Assembly (NCBI GenBank): GCA_012931725.1
Contig: CM022945.1
Span: forward strand, 156,322,862 to 156,386,861
DNA from: Litsea cubeba
Lineage: Eukaryota; Streptophyta; Magnoliopsida; Laurales; Lauraceae
Reading direction: 5' to 3'
DNA length: 64,000 bases
Part shown: piece after piece, positions 47,365 through 57,948 of the stretch
How the letters are laid out: every line of letters starts with the position of its first letter
Position numbering within the stretch: position 1 is the first letter of the stretch
Notes under the pieces: model-generated
The model's input: the letters and a program-made list of their open reading frames with translations, nothing else
Told to the model about the DNA's origin: nothing
The model's database searches: none
Made by a program: the position numbers and the translations under genes

Positions 47365-47545
47365 CTGGTGGCGGGGATTTGAGCAAGTTCATGTCATTCT
47401 CACCAACAACTGCAATGAAACAAACAAACAAATCAATGAAGCAATGGAAATATGAACCCTAGAATCCAAACCCTAGCACCAAAACACGAGAACAGAGTTT
47501 CATCTTACAAATAGAGATCGAAGAAACTAGGGTTTCGAATTTACC
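47365..47545 (-). promoter_or_regulatory. nMAT4 leader with probable intron and two upstream ATGs
   Basis: A 135-nt leader intron is likely at 47544-47410 (GCCAAG|GTAAAT ... TTCATTGCAG|TTGTTGG). The remaining leader holds ATGACATGA (from 47397, a two-codon uORF) overlapping a second ATG at 47392. The latter opens a 45-codon frame, offset by one from the maturase frame and overlapping it. Ribosomes must leak past or reinitiate to reach 47364, so translation may be damped. Splice sites are inferred from consensus only. Confidence 0.5.
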
Positions 47546-48601
47546 TTGGCTATTTTTCAGAAGCAAGAAATGGACTTGCAATTGCAATGACGGTGCTGAG
47601 TATGAGCCCACTTGGGCCTATTTTGATAGGTGCAAAATCTGATTAGGGACCAGCGCATCCAGTTTCGGCAATTCAGGAAATAGGTTGCATCCGAGGTCAC
47701 GACCTGACCATGGGCCCAACTTTCTATTTTTTTTTATAGGGCAATGGAATCTTCCGAAGAATCTTATTCAATTGAATCTGAAGCTTTCATCTTTCCTATG
47801 ATGCGATGAAAGAGAAGTAAAGCTTTCATTTTTCCAATAAGATGTCGCATCAAAAGTACTTTAAATTAAAACTCCCTCCATATAAAAAAAAAAAAAAATT
47901 AAAAAACAACTATCTTTATCTACTAAAATACAAAAAAACTCTACTTTTCCATATAAAAACTCAAAAAGATTTTATTACAAACAACTAAAAATAAAATACT
48001 ATCATAACCCACTTATATTTTATTATTTCTTCAAAATCAACTCTACTTCACTTCACTTCACTCTATTAATAAAGTTGTCAAACCGGCCCTTTAAAGGGCG
48101 GCTGCTACAATGGTGTTTTGATAGAAAGTGGACGCACCATTGAATTTTCGAGATAATAAATAGCTAATCCTAATGTGGAATAATCCAAACAGAGGTACTC
48201 TTGCGGTGCGGCAGACTAGCCTCATTACTTCCCACTAGGCGAGAGGTGCACGTAACCCACCACTCATCAATCAAGGTGTTTAGCTGACTTGCACTGATAG
48301 ACCCCTTTTGTATTGGAATCAGGCACAGCCCATTTGACAGTTTTGGGTAACATGATCCGGCACCAAGACCAGAACCTTGTGTCACCATTGAATTAAATCT
48401 CAAAAAAATCTACGATTAAGATGTGATTAAGATTTAAGCATGTTAAATCAATGGCTATGATAATTTGGTGTGGTTGTTTTTTTCTTTTCTTTATCTGTAA
48501 GGAGACCTTTCCATCTACCCTCTTTTCCATTGATAAACTTATATTTAAGTGGGCCCCATGAAACGACTAATATGGAGTCTGCTGTAGGAAACCATTATCG
48601 C
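47546..48601. other. nMAT4 upstream region, non-coding
   Basis: Contains the presumed promoter of nMAT4 but no clear TATA box. A-rich stretch at 47880-48060. No other gene supported. Confidence 0.4.
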
Positions 48602-49145
48602 TAGAGTTGCAAACAGGTATCTGATTCTCTGATTACCCGAAAGTTCCGATCCGAAAAAACTAGGTCTGAAACTTATTTTAGATTATGATTCATAAATGGG
48701 TCTGGAACCCAATTTAGGTTTTGATTGATAAACAACTCTGATTTTGGGTCCATATAGGTTCCGACCCATGGACCCGGGACCCGACATATGAGTATTTGAT
48801 ATTGCAAAACAGCACCTCAAAATCAATTTTTTTGGTATATTTTTATGTATAATACTAGACCTAGTAAACTTAATGCACTCATACAAATTGAATGATATCC
48901 TTATTTAAAATAAAAAATAAAAAAAATGAAAAGAAGTTAGAAATGGTTTTGGAACTAAATTCTAGTCATCTAGATGGACCCGGTTCTGGAACAAAATCTG
49001 GATTTTTCTATCGAAACCGGGTCTGGAACCAACAAAACATGTTCTGAGTCAAAAGCGAATTCGGAACCAGAGCCATTATTTAGAAACGAGTCCAAGTCCG
49101 TATCCAGTATGGTTTCGATCCCGAACCATCCCGTTTGCAACCCTA
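48602..49145. mobile_element. hAT-type MITE (544 bp)
   Basis: Termini TAGAGTTGCAAACAGG and the complement of TAGGGTTGCAAACGGG form an imperfect TIR of the hAT pattern (TAGGG-TG-CAAACGGG). The 8-bp flanks ATTATCGC and ATTGTCAA are a degraded TSD (5 of 8 match). The inside repeats GGGTCTGGAACC-like motifs in both orientations and does not code. Confidence 0.6.
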
Positions 49146-49755
49146 ATTGTCAAGTAGGAACAGCTTGTTAATATGACCTGAACCTGACGTGCATAACTCC
49201 TACAATATATATACTGGTCAGGAAGACCTGACCTGCATATTGTATCTCTTAAGTCCCAAGCCTCTCAAATATTTAGATTCCAATTGAAAGAACTAGCTGG
49301 TCCCAGATGGGTGTCGGAACCGAACTCGCCGAGAACCTTGTGCGTTATTTTAACTCATTAGCAAATGTCTTGATTTTCTAGTATAAAGAAAACAAACAAG
49401 TAGCTCTGTTGAGAATAAAAGCTGGGATACAACCTGCGATGCAGTAAACCAAGTGGCCATCAGGTTGGATCTCTTCATGAAAATTTGAAATTGGTAAGAA
49501 TCGATGAGCCGGTGCAAATGTTATGAGTCCGCCATCACATCGGTGAATGGAACCACAATTCCACAATCCCTTAGATATTAAATTGTATATCTGTATACCT
49601 AAAATGTGGGAGAGAAACTTAAAATTTCAATCTCGAGGATCCCACCGGTGGAATTGACGTGTATTCTTCATTAAGTTTTACTTGGCTAGAGATGTATGTA
49701 GGGACTAAAGTATATGTTGATGTACATTGGCACGTTTGATTTACATGGCATTCGT
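49146..49755. other. Non-coding interval with one exon-like minus-strand frame
   Basis: On the minus strand about 49566-49432 reads GLWNCGSIHRCDGGLITFAP followed by HRFLPISNFHEEIQPDGHLV and ends at a good donor (CATCGCAG|GTTGTA). It looks like a coding exon, but the family is not recognised and no partner exon was found. The rest is copia-related sequence leading to the tract at 49760. Confidence 0.3.
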
Positions 49756-50090
49756 GCCAAGTGGGAGATTGTTAGGAAAATTGTGTGGCCCGACTGCCAT
49801 TGGGCCCAGGCTAGATCGAGCCCGGCAGTGAGCCACAGATGAACTCCCAACAAGTCTTGATCTGGTTGAGTCAGATAAGGATTAAACTCTTGGTAGTAGA
49901 GTTTGGATCAAGTTTAGACTCTCGGTTGGCAGAATTCCCACGCTGGTCAGGAGATGTGGGATTCCATGAGGGGTAGAGTATGTAGTAGTCGTGACTCCTA
50001 GGGATTACTCTATATAAGGGAGATGGGAACCCTTGCTTGATTATCTAGTAGATCTGAGAGCATTGGCAGCAAGTTCGCAGGTCTACCCAT
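49756..50090 (+). mobile_element. Ty1/copia polypurine tract and LTR (partial)
   Basis: GTGCCAAGTGGGAGAT at 49754-49769 followed by TGTTAGGAAAATTG at 49770 is the standard copia internal-region end and LTR start. A promoter CTCTATATAAGGGAG lies at about 50009. The LTR's right end is unresolved; by about 50.1 kb the sequence has changed into the gypsy LTR family described next. Confidence 0.6.
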
Positions 50091-50099
50091 TCCAGGCTA

Positions 50100-50461
50100 T
50101 TCCGATAACATTTGGCCCAAAATGCAAAACGCTGCATTCTCCATGCGACAAAGTCAACCCTTCTGACGACAATAGCATCGAAGACATCAGATATTCAACC
50201 AGAGCCTATGGATGATCTTAAAATACTTCAAAGGGACTTTATGTCAAGTTTTAGATCAAACCGACAACGTTTGACCCAACATCAACCCTTAAACAGTAAA
50301 ACCAAGCCTCCCAGCGGCGGAAACCATCAAACCATCACTCATCAAACAAAGCACATGGATAGCCTAAAGATACTTCCAATAGGCTGCATATCAAGTTTCA
50401 GGTCATTGCGACATCATTTGACCTAACTTTGGCCCTCCGAGAGCTAAACTAGGTCTCCTAG
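50100..50461 (+). mobile_element. Ty3/gypsy (Tat-like) LTR fragment, left part
   Basis: Reverse-complement relative of the 55.6-56.6 kb LTR region: TTTGACCCAACAT, CTTAAAATACTTC, CAAGCCTCCCAGCGGCGG and similar motifs of the roughly 145-bp LTR tandem unit occur here on the plus strand. Interrupted at 50461 by a solo LTR and resumed at 53563. Opposite orientation to the Tat element on the right. Confidence 0.65.
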
Positions 50462-53400
50462 TGTCGCGACCCCGGACCGGGATTAGGGGAGGATCCGACT
50501 AAGTCCGGGATCGGGACACGGTTGATGATGCCGCGCCACGTGCATCTCTTTGGCTAAACCGCACACGGAATTAAAAGAACATTTATCCGTGCACGTGATT
50601 TCCCACAGGGTTCCGCGGTGAGGATTATCTTTACTTATCATCTCACATGTAACCATATCAAACACATTCTCAAAATTGCGGAAGCGTGTAGCAAACCAGA
50701 TTAATACTGTTCCATTCCATAAACAAGACTGATTCATGATTTACATGATCAGATATCAGAATGAGCAATGGTCATAGGCATATTTTCCCTAAAAGTAAAG
50801 TTAAGTGTATATACAAAAGATCAATTGATTAACTCCCCAAAATAACGGTCAACAAAGACCGTACAACCAGATGAAACCCAAAATAAAAATATCACAAGTT
50901 CCCAAAATGTATCGTCCTCAAGGCAAGGCCGAATGTCTACATGACATCGTCGGCTTGCCACTCAATCACTCGCTGCGGTTCACCGACCGCCTCCTCAGGC
51001 TCCTCCTCAATGGCAATAAGCTCGGGACCTGAGTACCAAAATAAATGGGTCAGACACGACGGTCTGGCAGGTGGGTAAAAAGATACAACAATAATAAAAC
51101 TACGATACTATGCAAGAGTTTAGGAAACCTGTGTATAAATAACGAATTTCATAAAAGATGATGCATCATTTATTAAATAGCACATGAACGATATAAAACA
51201 GTAGAGGTACCAAGGATAAGGAACTGTCAAGATGGCAACCACACAAAGCTACGTCCTCTCTCACCGAAGTGAAGAGAGCGCATACCCTAACAGGATCATT
51301 GACCTCAGTCACACAAGGTGAGGAGGGACAACGATAAATATTATAATATACATATATATATACTCTGCGGGAACACGGTAGCGAACCGGGTAAAATCTCT
51401 GCACATTCCAGACTGCAGCTGACTATCAGGAGGGGAAGGAGCCCCAAGTCGGTGGATCAAACCGACGAGGTCGTCCAAGCTCAGTGGTGCCGACTCATAG
51501 GTCAAATACGATAAATCAAATCATATGCATAGTAAAAGAACGGGGTGCCATAGGCACAAATACACATCCATCTCAAGTCGCCATATACAAGTTAGCAAAA
51601 GCTAAACACATCACTTCTAGTACTCTTGGAACAGTCTAGTCATATTAAGTTGGTTTGAAATCCCAAAATAGGAGTTTGGTTGAAAATCGAATACAAATAG
51701 TTTCTCATACATTTACAGGCTAAACATTGAGGTTCCTAGAATTGAATCAGTGTGAATAGGGTCGATGTCCCGTATGTCGGTCATGATGTAATTTGGTACT
51801 CTTTAAGAATTAGGGACATTCCGGGTCCTTATACACATTGGTCAACCTAGACAACCTCATGGAATCTCCATGATGAGGTTTCTTCTTCTTCCGGACTTCA
51901 TATAACGCCTTACATGGCATTGGGGCTCCATATGATACCTCCCCAAGCCTAATAATAAAGTTTCAAACCCTTAGGCATTGACCCATGACAGACAGGCAGT
52001 TCGCTCGAGCGAACTGGGAGGTTCGCTCGGGCGAACAGCTCTCTGTTTGGGGTTCGCTCGAGCGGACTGAAGGTTCGCTCGAGCGGACCTGCTCAGATCA
52101 GGTTGGCTCGAGCGATCAGAGGGTTGGCTCGAGCCAACGAGGTTCTGTGACTGGTTCGCTCGAGCGATGTGTCATGGTCGCTCGAGCGAACTGTCCAGAA
52201 ACTCATTTTCTGAATACAGTCTGTTCCTTCATTTTCTCCTCCTTTCATCCTCCTTTGGACATCCTTGTACATATACAATTAAGGGTCTCAAACCCTCCTT
52301 TCAACCCCATTCCATCCATCATCAACTCTTCTAACAGCCATTCCAATAAATCATTCATTTCTCCATCACTTCCACCTCATTTAATGCAAGACATCTCCAT
52401 AAATGAAAATCCATAATGATATGAAAGCAAGACAATAAAACACATGTTTTCCAAGAGAACTATTAATAGAGAGTAGTCCAACATTATGCATGTTTCCAAA
52501 AATCATGAAAGCTCATGAAACAAGTTAGGTGAAAGCAATGAATGAGAGTTTAAATCCTTAATAGCAAGAAAAACATGAAATCAATCCATTCATCCACTTG
52601 CCTTAGGTCCAAATGCTAAGAAAATCAAGCATCAACACCTCTCCAAGCCAAGATACCAAATCTACACAAAACTCCCAAATCCAAACCCTAGAATATCAAA
52701 ATCCAAGTAAAACAAAACGAAATCTTCCAATAAACGAAATGGAGCTACCCTAGGGCTAAACAAACAAGGTTCTAAAAGATTGGAAGGTTTTCTTACCTAG
52801 AAATGGTTCAAATAAGAAGAGGGAGCTCACAAGAAGCTCTAATGGTGATGCATGTCTTCATAAATGGTACCAATAGAGAGCTCTTGAGGTGAGGAAGAAG
52901 ATTGCAAGGTCCATCTCTTGATTTAGCTAAGTTCTTGTGGGGATTTATGGGAAAGGAAGCAAGATGAACAAGGGAAAACCCTTAGGGCTGGGATTTCTCT
53001 TCTCCTCTAGGGTTTTTGCCAGAAACGGGAAAATGAAGAAGAAGCTCTCTATATATAGTAAGTGTGGATGGGGCCCACAACTTAAAATATTTCTCAGGCT
53101 AAAAACATGGCTTTCGGGGCTTCAAACGAATTCGACGAAGAAGACAAAGTTGATCAGAGAAATTTCTAGTTTCCAAAAAGTATGTATTTTACACACTTTG
53201 GTGATATTGAAATCGGTGTCCAGATTTTGGGTAAAAAGACCATTTTGCCATCAGTTTGTGGAAAGTCGGGTTTAGGGTCCTCGAATGGAAACAAGGTCAA
53301 AATGAAAGTTGTAAGGATTAACAAGATAAGTCCAATGGGTTAAAAATATAATTTTTGGAAATCATCGGTAAACCCCCAATCTCACACAATCCGTAACAAG

Positions 53401-53562
53401 AACCCCCAAAGGGTCCCACAAGTAAAAAGACTCTCAAAATTCTCCAAAGCTATAATAAAAGCTATTCTAATCCCCAACTAATTCAAAAACCACTAAACAC
53501 ACTTAAAACTAAAACACAACTTAATCAACTCTAAACGAGGTCTCTCGGGTCGGGGTCTTACA
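50462..53562 (-). mobile_element. 3.1-kb solo LTR (Ty3/gypsy, Tekay/Del-like) nested in another LTR
   Basis: Sequence from TGTCGCGACC to GGGTCTTACA, flanked by a perfect 5-bp duplication CCTAG (50457-50461 and 53563-53567). Removing it rejoins the interrupted gypsy LTR. Read on the minus strand it starts TGTAAGACCCCGACCCG and has the general form of chromovirus LTRs. No gag-pol motif is present, so it is an LTR left by recombination. It contains eight CTCGAG-centred palindromes. Its length is large for a plant LTR, so a miniature element with undetected internal region cannot be excluded. Confidence 0.8.
51999..52191. repeat. Eight 16-bp CTCGAG palindromes in tandem array
   Basis: GTTCGCTCGAGCGAAC and close variants at 51999, 52021, 52052, 52073, 52102, 52123, 52154 and 52176. 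Several are perfect palindromes, and one variant (GTTGGCTCGAGCCAAC) has a compensatory change on both arms. Spacers of 5-15 bp are unrelated. Confidence 0.92.
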
Positions 53563-54260
53563 CCTAGAGACGGAGTCCCTCGAGACCATGATTTACAAAT
53601 GATTCTAAGAGGCTTCCTGTCAAATTTCAGGTAAATCGTTTGACCGTACGTCAAAGCGTGGCGTCTCCCTCGCTACAAAATCAAGTCTACTGGAGGCAGT
53701 ACCCACACGGCTTCAAAACTCAAACAAAAGCTTGTGGTTGGTCTTATTTCTTGCCCATGAAGTTTCACCTCAAATTTTAGGGCATTTCGACATCGTTTGA
53801 CCCAATTTTGGCTTCTTGCAGCAAATCAACACCATTACATGACAAAGTCTTCGGCTTTCTCAAAAAATCAGAAATTTTGCTCTCCGTTTTGCATGTCTTC
53901 TTGTCAAGTTTTCTGCATGAAAATCATGCCAAAATTTATACAAAAATATTTAGAAAAATATGCCAAAGAAGAAATACCAAAAAAATGAGAAAAAGGCTGA
54001 AAAAGGGATCAAATGGCCCCATGGTCCCCAGCAATCCTGAAAATCTAGGTCACCGGATTTCCCCCCAAAAACCCATTTTTTGGGTCCTTTTCGCGTTCTG
54101 AGCTATTTAGCCTCTGTGATTTTCCAGAATCTGATTTTTGATGGACCGCGCTCCGAATGCTCGAGTTCCTACCGGGGTCGGCGGACGTGGGAGTCCGTTT
54201 GGTTCCGACCCTTTCGTAACCAGGGGGCAAGGGGGCGTGCATCAACATTTCTTTTTTTTG
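53563..54260 (+). mobile_element. Ty3/gypsy (Tat-like) LTR fragment, right part
   Basis: Continuation of the LTR split at 50461. It matches, inverted, the 55.55-56.2 kb LTR interval: CAAACAAAAGC-TGTGGTTGGTCTTAT, CGACATCGTTTGACCCA, GACAAAGTCTTCGGCTTTCT and others. The right end fades near 54.25 kb. Confidence 0.65.
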
Positions 54261-54411
54261 TGTGGGTGTGCCAGATTTTCTATTTTTACTTGGAATCGCA
54301 AGTGGTGATCCGGAGATCAACCTTCGTAAGTAAAAAGGAAATCAACTTCTTTCAAGTTTTCTATTGCACATATATTTAAGAAAAGAGACATTTTTCTTGG
54401 TTTGCCGTGAA

Positions 54412-54500
54412 AGGCGATTTTTTGGCATTTATAGCCGATTTTGGCATTTATAGCCGATTTTTGGCGTTTATAGCCGATTTTGGCGTTTATAGCCGATTTA
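54412..54500. repeat. Minisatellite: 4 x ~21-bp TTTGGCGTTTATAGCCGATT
   Basis: Four near-identical head-to-tail units (GGCATTTATAGCCGATTTT and GGCGTTTATAGCCGATTTT). No coding role. Confidence 0.9.
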
Positions 54501-54599
54501 CAATCCTTATCAACAATGAAAGACAAGAATTGTGATTTTTGTCTCTTTTGAAAAAATACAAACTACAATGAAAAGCAAGAAAAGGATGATCTAACTTCT

Positions 54600-56794
54600 C
54601 AGGAGATTGTGGGGGACCCGTTTAGATTGACGGTCGCAAGCCATATGTGGGCTTCGCCATCATCCATGCAGATGAGAACAGAGGATGCTATTGATTCGCT
54701 TGGCTTGGCTATAACCTCGGGTTTTTAGAGGACAAAGACCAAAAGAAGGTCCTATGTCCAATAAAAAGCCGAGTAGACGGGCTGAAAAGCCATATCTAAG
54801 CCATTGGAGGCAGGAGGAGAAGGCAAGGACCTTGGGGGGGGGGGTACCCCCCAAGGGACTTTTGTCACCTTGTTGCGGTGGCCGGTGTAGAACTTCCGCA
54901 GAGTTTTCTCTCTTTTTCATTTCTCTGGATTTCTGTGCTTCTGTCTGTCTGTCTATTTGTGCTTTTTCCTGATGTTTTTCTGCTGTCCTTTTCTTCTTGG
55001 AGAGCTCTCCTATTTATAGGCTTTTAGGTAGCCATTTAGGAGGGTTTATGAGCTTTCATTGTCATAAAGCTACATAAAGGGAGGAGTTACAAAATTGAAT
55101 TGTTTATTTTGTAACTCCTTTTTCTTGGCTTCTGATTGGCCGGAGGAGATTGAGGGCATTTAATCGTCTTTAATCGCCATGATGGGAGGAGTTTCATGGG
55201 TTAAATGCCATGAATCTCTTGACTTGTAACTCCCGGATGCTTGCTTCTGATTGGTCCGTCCAAAGAAATGGATTAATGACTGTAATAAAGTTAGTCAATT
55301 AATCGCATTAAGTGGTCGCCGAGCAGCTGAAGAGTCGCGGGCCGTGCCACGTCTTTTGGGATTCTTCTGTCGATGATCATCGATGGATCTTCATGTAGAT
55401 CGACATCAGATGATCATGTAATTTCAGGTGTTTGTTGCCAACAGTGGGTCGGTGCCATCTGTCCTGTCGATTTCTCGATCGGTCGGGTAGAAAGCATACT
55501 TTTTTTGGTTGACCGGGTGGCGATCAATATTGTTTTCGATACTCTTGATGATTGACCCGTGTTTTGGACGGATGTCAGAGGACTTGGTGTCTCAAAAGCA
55601 TGAATTTTGGAAAGTACCAGAGGCTGGGCTCATCGAATCGCGAAAAAACGGCGAAAACCGGGGTTTCCGGGGCCTTCCCGGCGACCCCGGGTTCCAAGGT
55701 CGCCGGCGACCCTGGCCCAGGGTCGCAGGGGCCTGCGACCTTGGGCCAGGGTCGCAGGGGTCTGCGACCCTGGGGGGTTTTCCCCCTTTTGTGTCCCGTT
55801 TTGTGTCCGTTTTTGCTGTTTTTCGATTCTTTTTTCTCCTGTACTTTTCCTTGACATTTTGACCATTTATTGGCCTGATTTCTTTGTAGGAAACCTGATG
55901 AGAATCCTTGCATTTTATTTTGCAAAGTTTCCAATTTCCTGAGAAAGCCGAAGACTTTGTCGCGCAGAGCTGCCGATTTTCCGTCAGAAGCTGAAACTGG
56001 GTCAAACGATGTCGGAATGACCTGAAATTTGGTGTGAAGCCTCCTGAGCAATAAATAAGACCAACCATAGGCTTTTGTTTGAGTTTTGAAGCCGTTTGGG
56101 GTCCTATCATCAGTAGACTTGCTTTTTGTCGCGATGAAGATGTCGCGGTTTGATGTGCGGTCAACCGATGTCCGATTGACTTGAAATTTGACAGGGAACC
56201 TATTGGAGTCATTTTAAGATGATCCATAGGCTCTGTCTTGGAAACCATGGTCCCGGAGAGCTTTGCCGCCGAGAGGCCTGATTTGGCTTCCGAGCGTCAA
56301 ACTATGGTCAAATGTTGTGGAAATGACCTGAAATTTGACGTGTAGCCCTTTATAAGCATTTTGAAGCCGTCCATGTGCTCTATCTGATGAGTAATGGCCT
56401 CGGTGGTTCTCGCCGCCGAGAGGCTTGATTTAGCTGTTTGAGGGTTGATGTAGGGTCAAACGTTGTCGGTTTGACTCGGAACTTGACGTGGAGCCTTTTG
56501 GAAGTATTTTGAGACTATCCATCGGCCCTGATCGAAGATTTGGTGTCTCCGATGCTTTTGCCGCCGAGAGCTCCTTTTCGGCTGTCTGAGAAGCGAAGTT
56601 AGGCCAAATGATTTTGAAATGGCCCGAAACTTCTTGTGTACTCCTCTTTTGGCTGTCTTGAAGAATCTTGCAGTTTTTGTTTGATTCTGACAAGATTTGA
56701 TTTTTGGAAGCAGCATTGCCTATTTACGGCAGGTTGCGACTTCATGTAGCTCTTTGGATCTTGAAGAGGCAAAGTGACATTTTTGGTGTCAACA
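54600..56794 (-). repeat. 3' LTR of the Tat element
   Basis: In minus-strand sense it starts TGTTGACACC at 56794, directly after the polypurine tract CTCGAGGGGGCATT (56808-56795). It contains a TATA box CCTATAAATAGGAG (55020 downwards), which would begin transcription near 54985 and leave a long U3. The far end (expected CA on the minus strand) was not located; about 54.6 kb is a guess. U3 holds a tandem array of about 145-bp units. Confidence 0.6.
55985..56640. repeat. ~145-bp tandem repeat in the Tat LTR (4-5 units)
   Basis: The string GGTCAAACG-TGTCGG--TGACCTGAAATTTGACG, then AGCCTTTTGGAG-CATTTTGA, then CCAT-GGCTCTG, then GCCGCCGAGAGGCTTGATTT recurs with starts near 56000, 56157, 56309, 56456 and 56603. 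Units are 70-80% alike by eye. Related units occur inverted at 50.1-53.9 kb. Confidence 0.75.
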
Positions 56795-57017
56795 AATGCC
56801 CCCTCGAGGTACAGCGACGAGTTGCTTAACTTTTGTAGTCGATGTGCCTCGAAGAGATTTTTGAAGGAGAGCCTGTGACTTGACCAAGAGTTTTTGAGCA
56901 GTCTTTTTTTTTTGGTATTTGTAGCCTTTTGAGCTTCCAGCGGAATTTTATGGTAGTGAAAGGGATCACGTACCATCTCGAGGCAAAGTTTTGAAGATGA
57001 CATCAGGGATGTGGATT

Positions 57018-57245
57018 TGGGTTTTGACCTTGTGACCTAACAGGCTATATGTGGCAGGTTAGGGGGTCGGGTTTGGTTTTGATCGTGTGACCCAACAAGC
57101 TGCATGTGGAATGTTGGGGGATCAATTTTGGTTTTGATCTTGTGACCTAACAGGCTGTATGTGGCAAGTTAGGGGATCAGGTTTTGGTTTTTGGTTTTTG
57201 GTCTTGTGACCTAACAGGCTGTATGTGGCAAGTTAGGGGACCAGG
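57018..57245. repeat. ~66-bp tandem repeat (4 units)
   Basis: TTGTGACCTAACAGGCTGTA then TGTGGCAAGTTAGGGGATCA then GGTTTTGGTTTTGATC, repeated four times head to tail. Lies between the LTR and the antisense PMD gene. Confidence 0.9.
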
Positions 57246-57544
57246 ATTTGGTTTGATTTTTGTGGAATGTCAATTTCAAGATTTTGGCTCAATTTGGTAG
57301 ATGAGGCTGGATGGTTTGATTTTTGGAAGCTCATGGGGCTTGGAATTTCTTTTGTATGGTCCAATCAACTCAAAAGAGGCATGGAACCATTTTTGTATGC
57401 TCTTGGTAAGAGGGATTTCTCTTTGACTAAAAGCCAAAAATTTTTTTTTTTTTTTTGTGCCTAGGTGGTCAAACCTGGCTCATATGGGCTAACCCATGGG
57501 ACCTTAAGCTTTTGAAATGGCTTAGATCTCATATGGTGTCATTT

Positions 57545-57765
57545 TTGTAAAGAATATCCAAAAATATCTCATTTGGATAGAGAATATCTAAGAATATCTT
57601 TACTTGGAGAAAATCTCTCATGATCCCTTTATTTTGGGATAGAATATCTCAAGATATCTTTCTTTTGGGAAAGAATCCGTCATCGATTTCTTTTTGGGAG
57701 AAAATCCTTCAAGATATCTTTCTTTTGGAAAAGAATCTTTCTAATCTCTTTCTTTTGGTAAGGTT
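57545..57765. repeat. Degenerate ~35-bp tandem repeat
   Basis: AGAATATCTCAAGATATCTT and TTCTTTTGGGAAAGAATC-like units repeated five or six times; they lie just upstream of the PMD gene promoter. Confidence 0.7.
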
Positions 57766-57819
57766 ACTAATTAGTAACACTTACCTCTTTCTTCTTTCCT
57801 TCTTTGGTTTGCTCTCCTC

Positions 57820-57826
57820 TATAAAA
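57820..57826 (+). promoter_or_regulatory. TATA box of the antisense PMD gene
   Basis: TATAAAA in CTCCTCTATAAAAGCAAGG, 123 bp upstream of the proposed start codon at 57949 and oriented with the PMD gene, opposite to the retrotransposon's own transcript. Confidence 0.6.
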
Positions 57827-57948
57827 GCAAGGAGAAGGTTGGATCTCTTGCTCTTATTACTTTCTTTTGCAATAATCTCAAGAGGGCTTCAAGACCAAGA
57901 GCTTTTCTTCTTCAAGATCTTCAAGACTTTTCTTCTTCTTCTCCATCA

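Noticed and set aside
48170..48403. 77-codon minus-strand frame upstream of nMAT4
   Set aside because: Sequence looks like a common non-coding repeat rather than a conserved protein; no support.
49432..49566. Exon-like minus-strand frame ending at a good donor
   Set aside because: Kept only as a note: no family recognised and no partner exon, so not called as a gene.
51985..52416. 143-codon plus-strand frame over the palindrome array
   Set aside because: Its repetitive RAN/LERT composition comes from the palindromes; it has no independent coding support.
55430..55465. A primer-binding-site-like string (CAACAGTGGGTCGGTGCCAT) suggesting a plus-strand LTR end
   Set aside because: Only weakly like the Tat primer site (TTGGCGCCGTCTG), it lies inside the minus-strand 3' LTR, and no plus-strand gag or pol follows.
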